DNA of 18,053 nt from Acidithiobacillus_B sp049965315 (GCF_049965315.1 NZ_JBMFWL010000039.1:1-18053); one strand, 5' to 3'. Shown: positions 7,197 through 15,690, counted from the first letter of the stretch. The notes: a model not told the origin generated them from the sequence alone. Translations and numbers: made by a program.

Positions 7197-8650
7197 ATCC
7201 CACACCGCTCATTTTTGCCTACGACCACCAGCGGGACCCGGTTCATGGATCGATGGATGAGGCGAAAGCCTTGGCGGACATTCCCCAGGCATTGCTCCGC
7301 GGGGATGCCCTCCACTGGCCCAATCCGTCGGAACTGGAGGTCGTGCGTCATTATACCCGTCTGTCCCAGCGCAATTTTTCCATTGACACCCATTTCTATC
7401 CGCTGGGCTCCTGCACCATGAAATACAACCCGCGCATTGCCCATGAAGGGGCCATGCTGGCCGGTTTCGCGCGTCTCCACCCGCAGACTCCGGCCCCGGC
7501 CATGCAGGGTTTGCTGCGCATTTTGTGGGAACTGCAGGAGTGGCTGGCCGCCGTGACGGGGATGGCGGCGGTGGGCCTGACTCCGGCGGCGGGTGCGCAG
7601 GGGGAGCTGGCCGGGGTCGCCATGATCCGCGCCTATCACCAGTCTCGCGGCGATCACCAGCGCAAGCGCATGCTCATTCCCACGGCGGCCCACGGTACCA
7701 ATCCGGCCAGTGCCCGTATGGCAGGCTTTACGGTGGTGGAGATCCCCACCGGCCACGACGGCGATCTGGATCTGGCCGCCCTGGGCGCCGCCCTGGGTCC
7801 GGATACGGCGGGCATCATGCTGACCAATCCCTCGACGCTGGGCGTTTTCGAGCGGCAGATCGTGCAGATTGCCGAACGCGTCCATGGGGCCGGGGGGCTG
7901 CTCTATTACGATGGCGCCAACCTCAATGCCATTCTCGGCCGGGTGCGGCCCGGTGACATGGGTTTTGACGTCATGCACCTCAACCTGCACAAGACCCTCG
8001 CCACGCCCCATGGAGGCGGCGGTCCGGGTGCCGGTGCGGTGGCCGTCCGGGAGCGGCTCCTGCCCTTCCTGCCGCAGCCCCGCGTAGCCCGCGATGAACA
8101 GGGCCGTTATCGCTGGCTCGACGCCGGCGATCTGCCCGCCAGCATCGGCCGCCTCAGCGCCCATGCCGGCAATGTGGGCGTGCTGCTGCGCGCCCATGCC
8201 TATCTGCGGCGCCTGGGCCGGGAGGGGGTGGAGCGGGTATCCCGCTATGCCGCCCTCAATGCCAACTATCTCCTCAAGCGCTTGCAGGCCGTGGGCTTCC
8301 AGGCGGCCTTCCCGGAGCGGCGGGCGAGCCACGAATTCATCCTCAGCGTGGCGGACCTGCAGCGGGAAAACGGCATCCGTGCCCTGGACGTGGCCAAGCG
8401 CCTGCTGGATTATGGCATCCATGCCCCCACCGTCTATTTTCCGCAACTGGTGCCGGAATGCCTGCTCATCGAGCCGACGGAGACCGAAAGCAAGGCCACC
8501 CTGGACCGCTTCGTGGAAGTGATGCAAAGGATCCGCCAGGAGGCCCTGGAAACGCCGCACTTGCTTCGTGAGGCACCCCATCACCTGCCCGTGGGGCGTC
8601 TCGACGAGGCCCTGGCGGCGCGGCGTCTGGACGTGGCCGACCGAGGATGA
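7193..8650 (+). CDS. gcvPB: Glycine dehydrogenase (decarboxylating) subunit 2
   Basis: This 485-residue C-terminal half of the split P-protein carries the PLP site. The Schiff-base lysine is Lys267 in HLNLHKTLATPHGGGGPG. Other landmarks are FYPLGSCTMKYNPR near residue 70, AAHGTNPASA with His167, and YYDGANLNAI. It releases CO2 from glycine and loads the aminomethyl group on GcvH. It overlaps gcvPA (ATGA at 7193) and moxR (ATGA at 8647). The length is normal, and the C-terminal tail (REAPHHLPVGRLDEALAARR) is also typical. Confidence 0.96.
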   Translation: MNPTPLIFAYDHQRDPVHGSMDEAKALADIPQALLRGDALHWPNPSELEVVRHYTRLSQRNFSIDTHFYPLGSCTMKYNPRIAHEGAMLAGFARLHPQTPAPAMQGLLRILWELQEWLAAVTGMAAVGLTPAAGAQGELAGVAMIRAYHQSRGDHQRKRMLIPTAAHGTNPASARMAGFTVVEIPTGHDGDLDLAALGAALGPDTAGIMLTNPSTLGVFERQIVQIAERVHGAGGLLYYDGANLNAILGRVRPGDMGFDVMHLNLHKTLATPHGGGGPGAGAVAVRERLLPFLPQPRVARDEQGRYRWLDAGDLPASIGRLSAHAGNVGVLLRAHAYLRRLGREGVERVSRYAALNANYLLKRLQAVGFQAAFPERRASHEFILSVADLQRENGIRALDVAKRLLDYGIHAPTVYFPQLVPECLLIEPTETESKATLDRFVEVMQRIRQEALETPHLLREAPHHLPVGRLDEALAARRLDVADRG

Positions 8651-9561
8651 GCAGCATTACGCCTCAGACCTTGCTGGCCGCCCTGGGCGAGATCCTCCTG
8701 GACAAGGAAAAGGCCCTGCGCCTGGTGGTGGCGGGGCTGCTGGCCGGGGGGCATGTCCTGGTGGAAGACCTGCCGGGGGTGGGCAAGACCACCCTGGCCC
8801 TGGGTCTGTCCCGGCTATTGGGGCTGGACTTTACCCGGGTGCAGATGACGGCGGACCTGCTGCCGGGCGATCTCATCGGCGTCACCCTCTTCGATCCGGA
8901 GCAAAAGGGTTTTGCCTTTCACCCCGGTCCCCTTTTCCATGCCGTGGTCCTCATCGACGAGATCAATCGCGCCTCGCCGCGTACCCAGTCGGCCTTGCTG
9001 GAGGCCATGGCCGAGGGGCAGGTTTCGGTGGATGGGCGCAGTCACCCCTTGCCGCATCCCTTTTTCGTCATCGCCACCCAGAATCCCAAGGAGCATGCCG
9101 GCGTCTTTCCGCTGCCCGAAAGTCAACTGGACCGGTTCATGATCCGGATGGCCATCGGCTATCCCAGCGCCCAGGCCGAGCTGCAGCTGCTCGCGGGAAA
9201 ACATCGCGATCCGGCGCTTCTGCTGCCCCTGGCCGATGCGGCCCTGGTGGCGGCCTGGCAAGGGATGGTGCGACAGGTCTTTCTCAGCGACGAAATCACC
9301 GCCATGATACTGGCCATTGCGCGGCAAAGCCGAAGCGATGCGCGGATCGCCCTGGGTTTGTCGCCTCGGGGCGTGCTCGCCCTCAAGGCCATGGTCCAGG
9401 CTTGGGCCTATCTGCAGGGGCGTGATTTCGTGGTTCCCGAGGATTTGCAGGCGGTCAGCGTGGCCGTCGTCGGCCACCGCCTGCTGCCCATTGCCGCCCA
9501 ACAGGACGGCTCCGATCTGGCCGCCCTCCTCATGCGGGAAGTCTGGGGCTTCGGGCCGTGA
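8647..9561 (+). CDS. MoxR-family AAA+ ATPase
   Basis: This 304-residue MoxR-type AAA+ ATPase has Walker A DLPGVGKTTLA with Lys47, Walker B VVLIDEINRASP with Asp104-Glu105, and the conserved FVIATQNPKEHAGVFPLPESQLDRF sensor-1 region, split here by the usual turn. MoxR proteins are chaperone-like ATPases that act with DUF58 and VWA proteins. Directly downstream lie a DUF58 gene and tgpA, the classical MoxR-DUF58-TgpA neighbourhood. It overlaps gcvPB by 4 bases upstream and the DUF58 start by 4 bases downstream, placing it in the same transcript as glycine cleavage. Confidence 0.93.
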   Translation: MSSITPQTLLAALGEILLDKEKALRLVVAGLLAGGHVLVEDLPGVGKTTLALGLSRLLGLDFTRVQMTADLLPGDLIGVTLFDPEQKGFAFHPGPLFHAVVLIDEINRASPRTQSALLEAMAEGQVSVDGRSHPLPHPFFVIATQNPKEHAGVFPLPESQLDRFMIRMAIGYPSAQAELQLLAGKHRDPALLLPLADAALVAAWQGMVRQVFLSDEITAMILAIARQSRSDARIALGLSPRGVLALKAMVQAWAYLQGRDFVVPEDLQAVSVAVVGHRLLPIAAQQDGSDLAALLMREVWGFGP

Positions 9562-10517
9562 AGCAAGCCCGCACCGCGGTGCGGCTTTCCCGCCCGGGAA
9601 AGGTCTTCGTCGGCCTCACCCTGGCCCTGGGCTTTGCCGCCGTCAATAGCGGCAACAATGTCCTCTTTCTCCTGGTGTCCATGATGCTGGCGCTGATGGT
9701 CCTGTCGGGCATGGCGGCCCTGCTCAATCTCAAGGGCGTGCAGGTTCGCATCGTTCCCCGGCAGATCCTGGAGGCGCAGCATCCGGGGACGCTGCTGGTG
9801 GCCGTGGATAATCATCGGCCCTGGCCTCTGCTGATGCTGGAATTGCGGCTGGCGGAGGGGCAGACGCTGCTGCCTTATCTGCCTGCGCACGGCCAGGCGC
9901 GGCTTGCCCTGCCTTGGCAACCGCCCCTGCGCGGGCACCCGCCGCTGCCGTTGCTGCGGGTGGGCTCCGCCTTCCCCTTCGCCTTTGTCTGGCGCGGTCA
10001 AGACCTGGACCTGACGGCGACCGGTCCGTGGGTGGCGCCCGCGGCATCGCCCGCCGGCACCAAGCTCGAGGAGGAGGGGCGGGTGGAGGAAACGGTCGGT
10101 CAGCCGGGCGGGAGCGGGGATTTCCTCGGGGTGCGCGATCGCTTGCCGGGGGAAGGGCTGAGCGCCGTGCTGTGGCGACGGGTGGACTGGGCCTTGCGTG
10201 CCCGGGGTGAGCAGCGGCTGCCTGCGCGCGAACGGGAGCGCGGCGGCGAACACCTGATTATTTTCGACTGGGAGGCACCGGCCCTGGCGGAGATGGAGCC
10301 GGAGCGGCGTTTGCAAGCCTTGCGCCGCGGGATCGACGATGCCGTGGCGGCGGGCCAGTCATGGCAACTGCGCATGCCGGGCGGTCGCGCGGCGGGGGTA
10401 GGGCGGGTGGCCTATGAGGCGGCCCTTCTCCTCCTGGCCCAGCAACCGCCGTTGCCGGTTTACGCACCCGCGGCGGCGCCTCCGGCCCCCTGGTGGCGCT
10501 TCCGCCGGGTGTCATGA
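9558..10517 (+). CDS. DUF58-domain membrane protein
   Basis: This 319-residue protein has two closely spaced N-terminal membrane segments (residues ~14-50: VFVGLTLALGFAAVNSGNN, then LFLLVSMMLALMVLSGMA). A soluble region follows with the DUF58 signature GDFLGVRDRLPGEGLSAVLW (residues ~188-207), then a VWA-like strand LIIFDWEAPALAEME. The start codon is GTG at 9558, in a GTGA overlap with the moxR stop; any later start would lose the first membrane segment. It probably works with the MoxR ATPase and TgpA at the inner membrane. The exact function is unknown for the family. Confidence 0.85.
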   Translation: MKQARTAVRLSRPGKVFVGLTLALGFAAVNSGNNVLFLLVSMMLALMVLSGMAALLNLKGVQVRIVPRQILEAQHPGTLLVAVDNHRPWPLLMLELRLAEGQTLLPYLPAHGQARLALPWQPPLRGHPPLPLLRVGSAFPFAFVWRGQDLDLTATGPWVAPAASPAGTKLEEEGRVEETVGQPGGSGDFLGVRDRLPGEGLSAVLWRRVDWALRARGEQRLPARERERGGEHLIIFDWEAPALAEMEPERRLQALRRGIDDAVAAGQSWQLRMPGGRAAGVGRVAYEAALLLLAQQPPLPVYAPAAAPPAPWWRFRRVS

Positions 10518-12559
10518 GCCTGAAAACGGCCGGATCCAGGATGAATCTCCCCATCCGTTTGGCCGGTCCCCTGCTCGCCGCGGCCATGGGGGGGTTGCTG
10601 CTCCTCGCCCTGGGGCGGGAAGTGGCCGTCTGGGCGTTGCTCGCCTGGCTCCTGGGCAGCGGGCTCAGCATCCTGGGGGCGTTGCGGGGGCGCCTCCCCT
10701 GGTTTGGGGGCCGGCAGCGGTTTTTCCTGGCCCTGGCGGGAGTGATTGCCGCCGTCATCGGCGAGGGCTGGGGGAACTGGCTACCCATGTTCACGCAGAT
10801 GGTGGTCTGGCTGTTGGCCGTCAAGGCCCTGGAGCTGCGCGGCCAGCGCGATTTTTATCAGGTGGCGGCGCTGACCCTGCTGGGCCTGGGTATCGCCGCG
10901 TGGTTGCGGGTGGACCTGATTTTTGCCTTTCTGCTCCTGTCCACCCTCTACTTTGCCCTGCTGGGCCTCATGTGGCAGCCCCTGGCGGATGTCAACCAGG
11001 GCTTGGCCGGGAATCTCTTCCAGTGGCGGGATTTCGTCCGCATTGCCGGCTTTACGCTGGGCTTCGTCCTGCTCCTTCTCCCCTTGGCAGCATTGTTCTT
11101 CCTGATCCTGCCGCGCACGCCCACCCCGCTGTGGGCCTGGGCGCCGCCGGCACAGCATGCTCGCTCGGGCTTCAGTCCGGAGCTGGCGCCCGACAGCATC
11201 AGCCAACTGGCCAGCGATTCGGCCATTGCCTTTCGCGCGCAGATCACTCCGCCGCCCAGCGCTGCCCCTTCTCTTTATTGGATCGGCGCCATTCTCTGGC
11301 GGGATGATGGTCGGCACTGGCTGCCGGATCCGCCGCAAATGGCGCATGGTCTTGCGCCGGCCTTGGCCACTTCGGGGGCAACGGCGGCGTTTCGCCAAGA
11401 GATCGTCCTGTCTCCCGGCAACGGCGATTACCTCTTTGCCCTCCCCGTTCCTCGGCGGGTGGAATTGGGCCAGCCGTGGCACCAGGAAGCCGACGGGGTG
11501 CTGCGCCTGGACCATGCCCCGGATCTGCCCCTGCGTTACACGGTCTGGTCCGCTCCTGCGCCACCACAACCCCTGTCGGCCGCCGAGCGCGCCGCCGCCC
11601 TGCAGGTACCGGCCGACACCGATCCGGCCATTCGTGCCTTGGCCCGCAGCTTCACGGCGGGCGGGTCCGACAACGCCGCCGTGGTCCAGCGGATCATGGC
11701 CTGGTTCCACGGACCCGATTTCCGCTATAGCCTGCAGTCACCGCCCGGCTATCCCGATGGGCAGTCCATGGGAGACTTTCTCTTGCGCACCCATACCGGA
11801 TTCTGCGAGTTTTATGCCGGTGGCTTGGCCCTGCTGCTACGTCTGGATGGTATCCCGGCCCGGGTGGTGACGGGGTATCATGGCGGTGAATACAACCCGG
11901 TGGGGCATTACTGGATCATCCGCCAAAGCATGGCCCATGCCTGGGTGCAGGCCTGGTTTCCCGGACACGGCTGGGTGGGCCTCGACGCCACTCCCGCCGC
12001 GGCATCCGCCGGCCCGGCAGGGACCGCCAGCGACACGGCGCGCGACGTCGTTCCGGCCGGGCAGCAGTGGTGGGATTGGCTGCAGTGGCAGTGGATCAAT
12101 ATGGTCATTGACCTCACCCCGGCGAAACAGCGGGCAGTCTGGCAGCAGGCCGGGGCGCAGTTGGCCAGCCTGACCCGCTGGCATGCCCCCTCCCTGCATG
12201 CCTGGGAAGAGCAATGGAAAGGATGGTCGAGCACCTTGTCGTTCCGGTCCGCGCTTCCGGGCATGGCTGCCCTCATCTTGGTCTTCCTGGGGATCGTACA
12301 GCATTACCGCCGCCGCCATCCCGCCTACTGGCGGCGGCGGGCGCAACGGCACCTGCGCCCCTTGGGCCTGGGCAACGGGCAGCCGGGTGCCGAACCGGCC
12401 TTTTGGTCAACGCTGGCGCTGCCGACGGATACCCTGGAAAAGCTGCGGGATCTCTATCGGGAACAACGCTATGGCCCCGCGCCCACAGCCCGCCGGGATC
12501 ATCAACTCACCCTGACCGTGCGGGCATCGCAGCGGCAATTGCGTCATCCTTTGACCTAG
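10514..12559 (+). CDS. tgpA: TgpA-like membrane transglutaminase
   Basis: This 681-residue protein starts with at least five predicted membrane helices (residues ~10-200, DUF3488-like). A periplasmic transglutaminase-like domain follows with the catalytic triad Cys431 (THTGFCEFYAGG), His475 (MAHAWVQAWF) and Asp491 (GWVGLDATP). One more membrane helix (~residues 583-600, GMAALILVFLGIVQ) leads into a cytoplasmic DUF4129-like tail. Pseudomonas TgpA is an essential envelope protein of this type. The start at 10514 is preferred over 10493 because it forms an ATGA overlap with the DUF58 stop. The TAG stop runs into the left arm of the large inverted repeat. Confidence 0.9.
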   Translation: MSLKTAGSRMNLPIRLAGPLLAAAMGGLLLLALGREVAVWALLAWLLGSGLSILGALRGRLPWFGGRQRFFLALAGVIAAVIGEGWGNWLPMFTQMVVWLLAVKALELRGQRDFYQVAALTLLGLGIAAWLRVDLIFAFLLLSTLYFALLGLMWQPLADVNQGLAGNLFQWRDFVRIAGFTLGFVLLLLPLAALFFLILPRTPTPLWAWAPPAQHARSGFSPELAPDSISQLASDSAIAFRAQITPPPSAAPSLYWIGAILWRDDGRHWLPDPPQMAHGLAPALATSGATAAFRQEIVLSPGNGDYLFALPVPRRVELGQPWHQEADGVLRLDHAPDLPLRYTVWSAPAPPQPLSAAERAAALQVPADTDPAIRALARSFTAGGSDNAAVVQRIMAWFHGPDFRYSLQSPPGYPDGQSMGDFLLRTHTGFCEFYAGGLALLLRLDGIPARVVTGYHGGEYNPVGHYWIIRQSMAHAWVQAWFPGHGWVGLDATPAAASAGPAGTASDTARDVVPAGQQWWDWLQWQWINMVIDLTPAKQRAVWQQAGAQLASLTRWHAPSLHAWEEQWKGWSSTLSFRSALPGMAALILVFLGIVQHYRRRHPAYWRRRAQRHLRPLGLGNGQPGAEPAFWSTLALPTDTLEKLRDLYREQRYGPAPTARRDHQLTLTVRASQRQLRHPLT

Positions 12560-12738
12560 GCCGTTGGCGGAGGGGTTTTTTGCTCCGGCGGTCCTTGCCT
12601 GTTGTTCTACGGCTCATCCCGCTGGCGGTTGAAAACTCGCCCTGCGGGCTCAGACAGTTCGCCTGCCGGGCGCGGGATTTCGCCTAGAACAACGACGGCG
12701 CGGGCCGAAGTCGCGGCAAAACCCCTCCGCCAACGGCC
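12559..12738. repeat. 180-nt nested inverted repeat between convergent genes
   Basis: The outer arms at 12559-12579 and 12718-12738 are perfect 21-bp reverse complements. Inner arms pair 12601-12609 with 12685-12693 and 12616-12622 with 12672-12678. Inside are two small hairpins, 12624-12641 and 12644-12666. The left arm ends in TTTTTT (12576-12581) and the right arm begins with AAAA, so either strand could act as a terminator. It fills the space between the tgpA stop (12559) and the stop of the minus-strand exporter (12743). It could be a bidirectional terminator, a fold-back miniature element or a structured RNA; no target-site duplication is obvious. Confidence 0.75.
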
Positions 12739-12742
12739 GGCC

Positions 12743-14452
12743 TTAACTGTGGATGACTGCGGCCGCTGGCTGTTCGAGGGTGCTGGCCCGACCCCGTTCC
12801 ATGCGGATCACGCGGTCGGCCAGTTCTGCCGTGCGCGGGCGGTGGGCGACGATGATGATGGTTTTTTGGCCGTGCAGGGCACGAAGGGTCGCGGCGATGC
12901 GTTCTTCACTGTCGGCGTCGAGATTGCTGGTGGCTTCATCGAGGACGAGCACCGGGCGGTTGAGGTAAAGTGCGCGGGCGATGGCCAGGCGCTGGCGCTG
13001 GCCGCCGGAGAGATTGGCGCCGTCGCCGGCGATGACCGTGTCCAGGCCCCCCATCACCGCCAGATATTCCCAGGCATGGGCCTGTCTGGCGGCGGTCTCG
13101 GCGCGCTGGCGGTCGGGCATGGGGTCGGCGTAGGCGATATTGCTCAATGCCGATCCGCTGAACAGAACCGGATCCTGGCCGACGAAGGCGAAGTAGCGGC
13201 GATAAGCAGCCAGGGGCAAATCGTCCATGGGCTGCCCGGCGATCCGGATATGGCCCGTACTGGGGGGAATGAGGCCCAGCACGACGCGAACCAGGCTGGT
13301 CTTGCCGCCGCCACTGGGACCGACGATGGCGGTGGTGGATCCTCGGGGAAAGTCGATGTCCACGTCTTCGAGTATCGTCTCGTCCCCCAGGCGCAGGCTG
13401 AGGCCGCGGCATTGCCAGTCACCCCAGGGAATGGCGGAGGCCGGGATCTGCAGATCTTCTGTGGGTTGATCGATCCAGGCAAAGAGGCGATCGGCGGCGG
13501 AGAGCCCCTGCTGGAGCTGATTGTTGGCCGAGGAGAGCTGGCGCAGTGGCTCGTAGAGCATGATCAAGGCGGTGAGGAAACTGAAAAAGGCGCCCGTACT
13601 CATCTCCCCGGCTACCACCTGGCTGCCGCCGAGATAGATGATCACGGCCACCCCCAGGGCGCCAATGAGCTCCATGATGGGTACCGTGGCCTTTTGGATG
13701 CGCCAGATCCGCATCATGAGCAGGAAGTAGCGCTGGGCCTGCAGGGCGAAGCGCTGTTGTTCGTAGGCCTCGCTACCGTGGGTCTTGATGACCTCGATAC
13801 CGGTGAGGCTTTGGGAGAACTGGTCGAGGATCTCGCCCATTTGTTCCTGCTGGTTTTCCCCGCGCCGGCGCAGTTTCTGGCCAAAACGGATGAGGGGATA
13901 GAAGGCCAGGGGCAGGGTGATGAAACTCAGCAGGGCCAGTTGCCAGCTCTGATAGAGCACGACACCCATGAGGGCGATGATGGTAAAGCTCGATAAAAAG
14001 AAATGGGCCAGCACCGACAGGCCCTGCTGGAGCAGGGTGAGGTCCAGGCTCATGCGCGACAGGACCCCGCCATGGCCACTGCCGAGGAGGCGTATCAGGG
14101 GCAGGCGCAAGGTTTGCTGATAGAGTTTTTCGCGCAGACCGCGCAAGACCCCTTCCTCCACCCCCGCCAGCACGACGCCTTGCAGATAATCGGCGCTGCC
14201 TTTGACGGCATAGATCAGCACTACGCCCAGGGGGAGCCAGAGCAGCATGTCGGCATTGCGTTCGATGAAGATGCGATCGAGCACCGGCTTGATCATATAG
14301 GCGCCCGCCGCCGCCGCCGCGCCGGACAGGGCCATGAGCAGCATGGCCAGGGCGATGCGGCCACGATAGGGCCGGAGGGTGGCGAGGAGACGCCGGAAGG
14401 TGGGAGAGCGGAGGATGGCTACGGGGGGCTCTGCCGAAGCGGAGGCGCTCAC
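12743..14452 (-). CDS. MsbA-type ABC exporter (fused membrane and ATPase domains)
   Basis: This 569-residue half-transporter has six expected membrane helices (residues ~25-320). An ATP-binding domain follows: Walker A GPSGGGKT with Lys384, signature LSGGQRQRLAIARAL, Walker B VLVLDEATSNLD with Asp505-Glu506, and the switch His in VAHRP. It acts as a homodimer. The closest familiar type is MsbA, the lipid A-core flippase, but multidrug exporters look alike, so the substrate is open. It begins with GTG at 14452 in a GTGA overlap with the fdxA stop. That co-transcription with a ferredoxin has no obvious functional reason. The stop lies next to the big inverted repeat. Confidence 0.88.
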   Translation of the reverse strand: MSASASAEPPVAILRSPTFRRLLATLRPYRGRIALAMLLMALSGAAAAAGAYMIKPVLDRIFIERNADMLLWLPLGVVLIYAVKGSADYLQGVVLAGVEEGVLRGLREKLYQQTLRLPLIRLLGSGHGGVLSRMSLDLTLLQQGLSVLAHFFLSSFTIIALMGVVLYQSWQLALLSFITLPLAFYPLIRFGQKLRRRGENQQEQMGEILDQFSQSLTGIEVIKTHGSEAYEQQRFALQAQRYFLLMMRIWRIQKATVPIMELIGALGVAVIIYLGGSQVVAGEMSTGAFFSFLTALIMLYEPLRQLSSANNQLQQGLSAADRLFAWIDQPTEDLQIPASAIPWGDWQCRGLSLRLGDETILEDVDIDFPRGSTTAIVGPSGGGKTSLVRVVLGLIPPSTGHIRIAGQPMDDLPLAAYRRYFAFVGQDPVLFSGSALSNIAYADPMPDRQRAETAARQAHAWEYLAVMGGLDTVIAGDGANLSGGQRQRLAIARALYLNRPVLVLDEATSNLDADSEERIAATLRALHGQKTIIIVAHRPRTAELADRVIRMERGRASTLEQPAAAVIHS

Positions 14453-14772
14453 TCTTCCAGCAATCCCCGCTTGTCCTTCACCTCGGCCCAGGCATCGGCA
14501 TCGCTTGGGGCTGGTTTTTTCTGGATGATGGGCGGCCAGACCCGCGCCAGGCGCGCGTTGATTTCCTGGAATTCTTCCTGTCCTTCGGGCAGATCGTCAT
14601 CCCGGAAAATGGCGCCCACCGGGCATTCCGGCTCGCAGAGGGTGCAGTCGATACATTCATCGGGGTCAATGACCAGGAAATTGGGTCCCTCGCGGAAACA
14701 GTCCACCGGGCAGACATCTACACAATCGGTATATTTGCACTTGATGCAGGCTTCAGTCACCACGTAGGTCAT
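14449..14772 (-). CDS. fdxA: 7Fe-8S ferredoxin FdxA
   Basis: This 107-residue ferredoxin has the cysteine layout of the Azotobacter FdI class. Cys9, Cys17, Cys21 and Cys50 are expected to hold the [3Fe-4S] cluster, and Cys25, Cys40, Cys43 and Cys46 the [4Fe-4S] cluster; Cys12 is the extra free cysteine. The acidic C-terminal extension (LPEGQEEFQEINARLARVWP onward) is typical. It carries electrons in the cytoplasm; partners are unknown. The start at 14772 is chosen because AAGGAG lies about 11 bases upstream, and the longer frame to 14871 is not ferredoxin-like. It is divergent from the peroxiredoxin gene. Confidence 0.92.
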   Translation of the reverse strand: MTYVVTEACIKCKYTDCVDVCPVDCFREGPNFLVIDPDECIDCTLCEPECPVGAIFRDDDLPEGQEEFQEINARLARVWPPIIQKKPAPSDADAWAEVKDKRGLLEE

Positions 14773-14843
14773 GTGGTAAAACTCCTTGAGTTCATTGAAA
14801 ATAAGCTGCGACCCGGAAGGTGCGGCAGCGGCTCCGGCAGCGT

Positions 14844-14872
14844 ATTCTAGCCCAACCGCCGGCGCCTGCACA
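14844..14872 (-). promoter_or_regulatory. Candidate fdxA promoter
   Basis: On the minus strand TAGAAT (14849-14844) is preceded after 17 bases by TGTGCA (14872-14867), a poor -35. The -10 lies about 72 bp upstream of the fdxA start. The same CTAGAAT core is used by the divergent peroxiredoxin promoter. Confidence 0.35.
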
Positions 14873-14917
14873 CTGTTGCCGTACCGCCTGCGGCCCCGTG
14901 TGCTCCGCCCATTGTTC

Positions 14918-14926
14918 TGCTAGAAT
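14918..14926 (+). promoter_or_regulatory. Candidate extended -10 promoter of the peroxiredoxin gene
   Basis: TGC TAGAAT (14918-14926) matches an extended -10 element with no good -35 upstream, 44 bp before the start codon. No clear OxyR-type site can be identified by eye. Confidence 0.45.
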
Positions 14927-14970
14927 GAAAAATTAGACTTTATCCTGTCCTGCAATAAGGAGAAAATACC

Positions 14971-15573
14971 ATGGCCGTACTCGTAGGAAAATCCGCTCCA
15001 GACTTCGTCGCCGCTGCCGTCATGCCCGACAACAGCATCAATGAGAAGTTCCAGTTTTCCCACCACATCAAGGGCAAATATGGGGTGCTGTTCTTCTACC
15101 CCCTGGACTTCACCTTCGTCTGCCCTTCGGAAATCCTCGCCTTCAACCATCGCCTGCCGGAATTCCAGTCCCGCAACTGCGAAGTCGTGGCGTGCAGCGT
15201 CGATTCCCACTATTCCCATCTGGCCTGGAAGAATACCCCGGAGGCAAAGGGCGGCATCGGCCAGGTGAAGATGCCCATGGTGGCGGATCTCTCCAAGAGC
15301 ATCGCCCGCAACTACGATGTGCTGATGGATGACGCCGTGGCCCTGCGCGGTTCGTTCCTGATCGATCGCCAGGGCATTGTCCGCCATCAGGTGGTCAATG
15401 ACCTGCCGCTGGGGCGCAACATCGACGAAATGATCCGCATGGTGGACGCGCTGCAGTTCTTCGAGGAGCATGGCGACGTCTGCCCCGCTCAGTGGGAAAA
15501 GGGTAAGGCGGCCATGAAGGCCACCCCGGAGGGCGTCGCCGACTTCCTGGCCCACCACGCCAAGGAATTGTAG
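14971..15573 (+). CDS. Typical 2-Cys peroxiredoxin (AhpC/Prx1 family)
   Basis: This 200-residue thiol peroxidase reduces H2O2 and organic peroxides. The peroxidatic Cys51 sits in DFTFVCPSE, and the resolving Cys171 in GDVCPAQW near the C-terminus. The GGIG motif of sensitive peroxiredoxins is present (AKGGIG), but no YF motif is seen in the C-terminal helix (GVADFLAHHAKEL), so sensitivity to over-oxidation is unclear. The start is well supported by AAGGAG 10 bases upstream. It is monocistronic, with an extended -10 promoter upstream and a terminator hairpin at 15606. No ahpF or thioredoxin gene is adjacent, so the reductant is probably supplied elsewhere. Confidence 0.94.
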   Translation: MAVLVGKSAPDFVAAAVMPDNSINEKFQFSHHIKGKYGVLFFYPLDFTFVCPSEILAFNHRLPEFQSRNCEVVACSVDSHYSHLAWKNTPEAKGGIGQVKMPMVADLSKSIARNYDVLMDDAVALRGSFLIDRQGIVRHQVVNDLPLGRNIDEMIRMVDALQFFEEHGDVCPAQWEKGKAAMKATPEGVADFLAHHAKEL

Positions 15574-15605
15574 TCTATCGCGCTGTAAAAAATCAATAAA
15601 AACAA

Positions 15606-15631
15606 GGCTCACGGTTTAATATCCGTGGGCC
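15606..15631. terminator. Terminator hairpin behind the peroxiredoxin gene
   Basis: A 9-bp stem (15606-15614 with 15623-15631, one G-T pair) encloses an 8-base AT loop. The plus-strand tail is only moderately T-rich. On the minus strand a long T-rich tract follows, so it may block transcription from the accessory side as well. Confidence 0.5.
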
Positions 15632-15660
15632 TATTGCATTTATGCGCCAAATTTGCTCCA

Positions 15661-15690
15661 CTGAGAGTCGCTGAGAGCGACGAAGGAGGG
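15661..15690 (+). promoter_or_regulatory. Direct repeat, hairpin and ribosome-binding site ahead of the integrase
   Basis: CTGAGAG occurs at 15661-15667 and again at 15671-15677, a 10-bp spacing (one helical turn). GTCGCT (15667-15672) pairs with AGCGAC (15676-15681) around a 3-base loop. The ribosome-binding site AAGGAGGG (15683-15690) follows at once and sets the integrase start at the ATG at 15699. The repeat could be a recombinase arm site or operator, and the hairpin could influence translation; neither is proven. Confidence 0.45.

Noticed and set aside
7151..8584. Long minus-strand frame opposite gcvPB
   Set aside because: gcvPB has a full set of catalytic motifs on the plus strand; the antisense frame has none.
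12602..13996. Long plus-strand frame beginning in the inverted repeat and running antisense to the exporter
   Set aside because: The minus-strand frame has Walker A, signature and Walker B motifs. The plus-strand frame is a shadow whose start lies inside the palindromic element.
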